Assembly (NCBI RefSeq): GCF_050946515.1
Contig: NZ_JBMNUX010000003.1
Span: forward strand, 1-64,000
From: Tractidigestivibacter sp050946515
GTDB taxonomy: Bacteria > Actinomycetota > Coriobacteriia > Coriobacteriales > Atopobiaceae
Direction: 5' to 3'
DNA length: 64,000 nt
The notes below the pieces were generated by a model. That model was given only the letters and a program-made list of their open reading frames with translations, ran no database searches and was not told where the DNA came from. Below, one piece after another: positions 59,737 through 64,000 of the stretch. The translations under genes were made by a program, and so were the position numbers. Positions within the stretch are counted from its first letter, which is position 1, and every line of letters starts with the position of its first letter.

Positions 59737-60756
59737 ATGACAGACTCACATGAGACCATGCGCGATGCCTCGTTCGTCAGGCAGCTGCTGAACGAAGTCG
59801 AGCAGGGCAGGCCCTTCTCGATCGCAACCATCATGGCGACCCGCGGATCGATGCCGCGCCACGCCCCCGCGCGCATGGCGCTGCTCTCTGATGGCAGCTT
59901 CATCGGTACCATCGGCGGCGGGCGCATCGAGCAGATGGCACAGGAGCGCCTCGGTCGCGTGCTCTCGGGCGAGGAGGGCAGCGCATACGAGTGGTACACG
60001 CACGCCAAGACCGCCATGGCATGCGGCGGAGACGCGCTCGTCTCGCTGCGGCGCTCATCGGAAAATGAGGCGGACTTCCTGCGCGACGTTCTTGGCCGCC
60101 TCGAGCGCGGCGAGCGGTTTGTGCTCGAGGAGGACTGGTCCGACCCTGAAAGTCCGTCGCTCACGCTGGCTCGCGTCGACGAGCTTGACGAGAACGACCC
60201 TGCGGCAACGTCCGAGGAGCCCCTCTGGGACGAGAAGAGCGCGCGCTTTACTGAGCCGCTCGGCCCAGATCCCATCGCGTACATCTTTGGCGGCGGTCAT
60301 GTCGGTCAGGCGCTCGTCCCCGTTCTCTCGAGCGTGGGATTCCGCGTCGTGGTGTTCGACGACCGCGAGGGCATTGCCGTCCCCGAGCTCTTCCCGCAGG
60401 CGGAGCGCGTCATTCTCGGCAGCTTCCAGGACATTGGCGCAAAGGTCAAGGTCACGCGCCGCGACTACGTGGTCGTGCTCACGCATGGTCACGCCGGCGA
60501 CATCGACGTGCTCGAGCAGGTGGCTCCTGCCCGCCCCGCCTACGTTGGCTGCATCGGGAGCAAGGGCAAGGCGGCGTTTGCGCGCAAGACCTTGATCGAG
60601 CGCGGCATAGACGAGAAGTGGGTCAACGAGTGCATCCACCTGCCCATTGGCGAGAAGATCTTGGCGGTGACTCCGCCTGAGATTGCCGTATCGATCGCCG
60701 CAGAGATGATTCGCTGCCGCGCTGAGCTGCGTCCGACAAAGCCGCACCAGCACTAG
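59737..60756 (+). CDS. XdhC/CoxI-type molybdenum hydroxylase maturation protein
   Basis: The 339-residue protein shows the two XdhC/CoxI domains. The N-terminal part has IATIMATRGSMPRHAPARM and the cysteine in MACGGDALVSL. The C-terminal Rossmann domain has YIFGGGHVGQALVPV and YVGCIGSKGKAAFA. Members (PucA, XdhC of Rhodobacter) add the equatorial sulfur or selenium ligand to the cofactor before insertion. This protein is not the [2Fe-2S] subunit also named XdhC at 33668. It begins after GAGAGAGGAG. Confidence 0.9.
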   Translation: MTDSHETMRDASFVRQLLNEVEQGRPFSIATIMATRGSMPRHAPARMALLSDGSFIGTIGGGRIEQMAQERLGRVLSGEEGSAYEWYTHAKTAMACGGDALVSLRRSSENEADFLRDVLGRLERGERFVLEEDWSDPESPSLTLARVDELDENDPAATSEEPLWDEKSARFTEPLGPDPIAYIFGGGHVGQALVPVLSSVGFRVVVFDDREGIAVPELFPQAERVILGSFQDIGAKVKVTRRDYVVVLTHGHAGDIDVLEQVAPARPAYVGCIGSKGKAAFARKTLIERGIDEKWVNECIHLPIGEKILAVTPPEIAVSIAAEMIRCRAELRPTKPHQH

Positions 60757-60878
60757 TGCCGAGCTGCGGCCTTGCGCGCCTCTGCTCTGCGCCAATCCAA
60801 CGCACGCCGAGCACTGCCCGACCGCGGGCGCCCGGCTGCGTGCCGTTTACGGAGGAGCTTATAAGAATAACAAATAGT

Positions 60879-60892
60879 CCCAAACTTTTTGT
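60879..60892. promoter_or_regulatory. ACAAAAAGTTTG-type operator candidate before modA (reverse orientation)
   Basis: CCCAAACTTTTTGT is the complement of ACAAAAAGTTTGGG, the core shared with ygeX, ygeY and the xanthine permease. It links molybdate uptake to the same control as the purine genes. Confidence 0.5.
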
Positions 60893-60897
60893 AAGAG

Positions 60898-60925
60898 TAT
60901 CGTTATAGTTTGTAAGCAAGAACGT
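60898..60925. promoter_or_regulatory. imperfect ModE-like operator before modA
   Basis: TATCGTTAT with core CGTTAT (60901-60906), 12 bases, AGAACG (60919-60924). It matches ATAACG at five of six positions with the same 12-base spacing as the two better sites. Confidence 0.5.
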
Positions 60926-61047
60926 CGTCCGTCGGACAGGCACCTTTTCCAGGACGGCGAGGCCCACAGGCGTCATATGGGCAGCTGACAATTGCATCGC
61001 GTCAGAGATGCACCCAAGGCAGGCTTCATACCCAGGGAGGAAGCATT

Positions 61048-61938
61048 ATGGCTCTATCCAGCATCACTCGTCGCTCGTTTATTTCGGCTGCCGCTGGCGC
61101 GGCGTGCCTCGGACTCGCCGCGTGCGGCAGCAGCTCGTCCGACTCAAGCTCTTCAACCGATTCCAGCTCTGATTCCAGCTCCAGCTCGCAGGCAGAGTCC
61201 ACGACGCTCATCGTCTTTGCCGCCGCGTCCATGACCGAGTCGCTCACCGAGGTCGGCGAGCTCTTCAAGGCCGAAAACGACGGCGTGGACATCAGCTTCA
61301 ACTTCGACTCCTCGGGCACCCTCAAGACCCAGATCCAGGAGGGCGCTGACTGCGACGTCTTCATCTCCGCTGGCCAGAAGCAGATGAACGCGCTTGACGC
61401 CGAGGCCACCTCCGGAAACGACGAGGGCCTTGACTTCATCAACCATGACACGCGCTTCGACATCCTCGAGAACAAGGTCACCCTGTGCGTGCCCGACGAC
61501 AACCCCAAGTCGGTCCAGAGCTTCGACGATATGGCCGAGAAGCTCTCCGCCCACGACATCCTGCTGGGCATGGGCAACTCCGACGTTCCTGTTGGCCAGT
61601 ACACTCAGAAGATCCTCGCTTACTACAACCTCGACGAGACCGAGCTCGCAAACGCGGGCTGCATCACCTATGGCACCAACGTTAAGGAAGTCACTGCTCA
61701 GGTCTCCGAGGGCGCAGTGGACTGCGGCGTCGTCTACAAGACCGACGCCACCTCCGACAGCCTCACGATGGTCGACGAGGCCACCGAGGAGATGTGCGGT
61801 CGCGTCGTCTATCCTGCCGCGGCAACCAAGAACGCCCTGCAGCCCGAGCTTGCGCAGTCGTTCCTCGACTTCTGCAAGACCTCGGAGGCAAGCGACTGCT
61901 TCGAGAAGGTTGGCTTCACGCCGCTTGCCGAGGAGTAA
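61048..61938 (+). CDS. modA: molybdate-binding lipoprotein
   Basis: The 296-residue protein has a leader TRRSFISAAAG and lipobox LAAC (acylated Cys26), then a Ser-rich linker. The mature part begins LIVFAAASMTESLTEVGELF and contains SSGTLKTQIQEGADCDVFIS, the oxyanion-binding segments of ModA. It captures molybdate (perhaps tungstate) for the ModBC importer that follows. The start at 61048 has GGGAGGAAG upstream. Confidence 0.94.
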   Translation: MALSSITRRSFISAAAGAACLGLAACGSSSSDSSSSTDSSSDSSSSSQAESTTLIVFAAASMTESLTEVGELFKAENDGVDISFNFDSSGTLKTQIQEGADCDVFISAGQKQMNALDAEATSGNDEGLDFINHDTRFDILENKVTLCVPDDNPKSVQSFDDMAEKLSAHDILLGMGNSDVPVGQYTQKILAYYNLDETELANAGCITYGTNVKEVTAQVSEGAVDCGVVYKTDATSDSLTMVDEATEEMCGRVVYPAAATKNALQPELAQSFLDFCKTSEASDCFEKVGFTPLAEE

Positions 61939-61947
61939 TCCCGACGC

Positions 61948-62631
61948 ATGGACTGGTACCCACTCTTCAACTCGCTGAGGATTGCCGCCGTCTCGACGGT
62001 GGTCGTCTTCTTTCTGGGAATCTGGCTCGCCAACCTGGTGGCACGCGCGCCGCGCGTAATCAAGGGCATTCTCGACGTGGTGCTCACGCTGCCGCTCGTG
62101 CTTCCGCCTACCGTCGTGGGCTATCTTCTGCTGATTCTGCTTGGTCCCAAGCGCCCCATCGGCGCCTGGGTCATGCAGACCTTTGGCATCAAGCTCACGA
62201 TGGTGTGGTATGCGGCGATCTTCGCCACCACGGTCGTCAGCTTCCCGCTTATGTATCGAACGGCGCGCGGTGCGTTCGAGAGCTTTGACCATACGCTCTC
62301 CGACGCGGCCGCCACGCTGGGCAAGTCGAGCATGTGGACCTTCTGGCGCGTCAAGATGCCGTGCTGCCGGCAGGGCATCATCGCCGGCTGCGTCTTGGCC
62401 TTTGCCCGGGCGCTGGGAGAGTATGGTGCCACGTCCATGATCTGCGGCTATACCCCCGGCGCCACAGCCACCGTCTCCACGACGGTCTACCAGCTGTGGC
62501 GCACGGGCGACGATGCCGGGGCGCTCACCTGGGTCATCGTGAACCTCGCCATCTCGGCCGTGGTCCTTCTCGCCCTCAACCTCTTTGAGCAGCGCTCGCG
62601 CACCGGGCGCGCCAAGGAGGGGATGGCCTGA
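61948..62631 (+). CDS. modB: molybdate ABC transporter permease
   Basis: The 227-residue membrane protein has about five to six hydrophobic segments. Its ATPase-contacting loop is DAAATLGKSSMWTFWRVKMP, followed by GEYGATSMICGYTPG, typical of ModB. It starts 9 bases after modA and its stop overlaps the start of modC (TGATG). Confidence 0.94.
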   Translation: MDWYPLFNSLRIAAVSTVVVFFLGIWLANLVARAPRVIKGILDVVLTLPLVLPPTVVGYLLLILLGPKRPIGAWVMQTFGIKLTMVWYAAIFATTVVSFPLMYRTARGAFESFDHTLSDAAATLGKSSMWTFWRVKMPCCRQGIIAGCVLAFARALGEYGATSMICGYTPGATATVSTTVYQLWRTGDDAGALTWVIVNLAISAVVLLALNLFEQRSRTGRAKEGMA

Positions 62632-63713
62632 TGGCGCTTTCCGTCGATATCGAGAAGCGCCTTGGCAGCTTTAGCCTACGAGTGTCCTTCTCGGTCGATC
62701 GCCCAGACGAGATCGTGGCGCTGCTCGGCCCTTCGGGGTGCGGCAAGTCGATGACGCTCAAGTGCATCGCCGGCATCGTGACCCCTGACAGGGGACGCAT
62801 CGTGCTGGACGACCGCGTGCTCTTTGACTCGGAGGCGCGCGTCAACCTGCCGCCCCAGAAGCGGCGCGTTGGCTATCTCTTTCAGAGCTATGCCCTGTTC
62901 CCCAACATGACCGTGCTGGAAAACGTGGTTGCCGGCGCTGCCGGAAGCACGCGAGGCGAGCGAGAAGAGCGGGCGCGCAAGCAGATTTCGGTCATGCGCC
63001 TGGAGGGCCTCGAGGACCACCGCCCCTCCGAGCTTTCCGGCGGCCAGCAGCAGCGCTGCGCAATGGCGCGCATCCTTGCAAGCGAGCCGGACCTCATTCT
63101 GCTGGACGAGCCCTTCTCGGCGCTTGACGGCTTCTTGCGCTGGCAGCTCGAGATGGAGCTCTCCGACACGCTGCGCCAATTTCCCGGAGGAGCGGTGTTC
63201 GTCTCGCACAACCGCGACGAGGTCTACCGCCTCTGTGACAGCGTATGCGTGATCAGCGAGGGAAAAAGCGACCCCAAGGTAGGCGTGAAGGAGCTGTTTG
63301 CCCGCCCGTCCACGTTGGGAGCCGCGCTCATCAGCGGATGCAAGAACGTGAGCCGCGCGAGCCAGGCGGCCCCCGGCGAGCTTGACTGCACCGATTGGGG
63401 AGTTACGCTCAAGACCTCGCTTCCGGTGCCGGAAGGCGTCTCGCACGTGGGAATTCGCGCCCACTACCTGCGCGTCTCTGCCAATGCGACCGGCGATGCC
63501 AACGAGATTCCCTGCACCGTCGACCGGGTGATAGAGAGCACGTTCTCGACCATCGTGATGCTTAAGACCCCCGGCGGCGACTCGCTTCGCTACGAGTGCG
63601 AGAAGGACGACTGGACAAGGCTCGGCGATCCCGAGCGCGTGTTTGTCGTTGCCAGCCCCGACGTCGTGATGCCGCTCGTCGACACCACGAAGGAGGCCCG
63701 CGCGGATGCTTGA
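62631..63713 (+). CDS. modC: molybdate ABC transporter ATPase
   Basis: The 360-residue ATPase has Walker A GPSGCGKSMT, signature LSGGQQQRCAMAR and Walker B LILLDEPFSALD. Residues about 285-350 form the C-terminal Mop/TOBE-like regulatory barrel (HVGIRAHYLRVSANA, DRVIESTFSTIVML) found in ModC. It overlaps modB by one base and moaA by eight, so uptake and cofactor synthesis are translationally linked. Confidence 0.94.
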   Translation: MALSVDIEKRLGSFSLRVSFSVDRPDEIVALLGPSGCGKSMTLKCIAGIVTPDRGRIVLDDRVLFDSEARVNLPPQKRRVGYLFQSYALFPNMTVLENVVAGAAGSTRGEREERARKQISVMRLEGLEDHRPSELSGGQQQRCAMARILASEPDLILLDEPFSALDGFLRWQLEMELSDTLRQFPGGAVFVSHNRDEVYRLCDSVCVISEGKSDPKVGVKELFARPSTLGAALISGCKNVSRASQAAPGELDCTDWGVTLKTSLPVPEGVSHVGIRAHYLRVSANATGDANEIPCTVDRVIESTFSTIVMLKTPGGDSLRYECEKDDWTRLGDPERVFVVASPDVVMPLVDTTKEARADA

Positions 63714-64000
63714 CAACCGTGGGCGCAATATCAGCTATCTGCGCCTTTCTGTGACCGACCGCTGCAACTGCCGCTGCGTCTACTGCATGCCGAAAGACGG
63801 CGTGCCCATGCTCTCGCACGACGACATCCTGTCGTTTGAGGAGATGCGCGACATCGTTGCCGCATCTGCCACGCTGGGCGTGCGTAAGGTGCGCATAACC
63901 GGCGGCGAGCCCCTCGTGAGGCGCGGCATCGTCGAGCTTGTGCGCATGGTGGCAGAGGTGCCAGGCATAAGCGAGGTCGACATGACCACCAACGCCACGC
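63706..64000 (+). CDS. moaA: GTP 3',8-cyclase (molybdenum cofactor step 1), cut by the window edge
   Basis: Only the first 98 residues are present. They carry the radical-SAM motif CNCRCVYC (within VTDRCNCRCVYCMPKDG) and RITGGEPLVRRG, diagnostic for MoaA, which begins molybdopterin synthesis from GTP. The ATG at 63706 overlaps the modC stop by 8 bases, and GAAGGAGG lies upstream inside modC. The gene runs off the right end. Confidence 0.94.
   Translation, partial: MLDNRGRNISYLRLSVTDRCNCRCVYCMPKDGVPMLSHDDILSFEEMRDIVAASATLGVRKVRITGGEPLVRRGIVELVRMVAEVPGISEVDMTTNAT

Larger units (their letters stand above)
60757..61047 (+). promoter_or_regulatory. control region of modABC-moaA
   Basis: About 290 bases. 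A possible -10 box TATAAG is at 60860, followed by the motif CCCAAACTTTTTGT (60879-60892) and a ModE-like site (60898-60925). The leader from about 60930 holds the pairing GCATC/GATGC flanked by CTGAC/GTCAG near 60975-61010, ending in GGGAGGAAG. A molybdenum-cofactor riboswitch is not recognised. Confidence 0.5.

Noticed and set aside
60930..61047. Molybdenum cofactor riboswitch before modA
   Set aside because: Some pairing exists, but the conserved core of the Moco RNA could not be aligned; only a covariance search would settle it.

Overview
The window is a 64-kb chromosomal segment of a high-GC, anaerobic Gram-positive-type bacterium. Strict codon bias, many lipoproteins with Tat-like twin-arginine leaders, ferredoxin-dependent redox enzymes and the gene content point to the Actinomycetota class Coriobacteriia (Olsenella/Lancefieldella-like). 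This placement is an inference; no rRNA or marker gene is present. No tRNA, rRNA, phage, transposase or CRISPR array was seen. The left 10 kb carries ordinary genes: a small membrane protein, a GNAT/ATP-grasp pair, an esterase with a histone-H1-like tail, a SixA-CHAD protein, fumarase, an iron-sulfur flavoprotein and an M20 hydrolase.

From about 10 kb to the right edge, most of the window is an anaerobic purine (xanthine/uric acid/guanine) degradation island. It has nearly the same gene set as the E. coli xdhABC-ygeWXY-hyuA-yqeABC-ygfJ-ygfK-ssnA-xdhD-guaD region, rearranged into separate transcription units: (1) regulator and M20 gene divergent from ssnA-ygfK-ferredoxin-xdhD; (2) a BMP-type nucleoside/purine ABC importer, a second BMP protein and a cytidine-deaminase-fold deaminase; (3) AzgA-type purine permease, guanine deaminase and three-subunit XdhABC; (4) a uracil/xanthine permease interrupted by an in-frame TAG, then ygeX, then ygeY-ygeW-arcC-mocA-like-hydA-ridA-nudix; (5) yqeC, yqeB, an XdhC/CoxI-type maturation protein, modABC and moaA. 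The inferred flow is uptake, deamination to xanthine, molybdenum hydroxylase/YgfK redox steps, ring opening (SsnA, HydA, YgeY), carbamoyl phosphate release (YgeW) with ATP formation (ArcC), and 2,3-diaminopropionate cleavage to pyruvate and ammonia (YgeX), with RidA removing the reactive enamine. YqeB, YqeC and the MocA-like protein are the known markers of selenium-dependent molybdenum hydroxylases, and modABC/moaA supply the metal and cofactor. Between units 3 and 4 lie two further transport operons: a ferric/2-aminoethylphosphonate-type ABC system with a LicC-like nucleotidyltransferase, and a FecCD-type ABC importer followed by a P-loop NTPase and a DUF364-type protein.

Two regulatory layers can be read directly. 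Sites of the form CGTTAT-N12-ATAACG, like the E. coli ModE operator, precede the XdhABC operon, the FecCD-type operon and (imperfectly) modA. This ties the three to molybdenum and suggests the FecCD importer carries molybdate or tungstate. A ModE-type helix-turn-helix occurs in this window, fused to a MobA/MocA-like domain. Separately, ACAAAAAGTTTG-type sites, two of them inside perfect inverted repeats, lie just downstream of plausible promoters of the xanthine permease, ygeX, ygeY and modA units.

Five gene-free tracts (about 8.1-8.7, 25.7-27.0, 43.6-44.5, 48.3-49.6 and 57.2-57.9 kb) are filled with a mosaic of three short repeat families. All follow gene 3' ends, and one tract is a 519-bp tandem repeat. 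They produce long but spurious open frames and are the least explained feature of the window.
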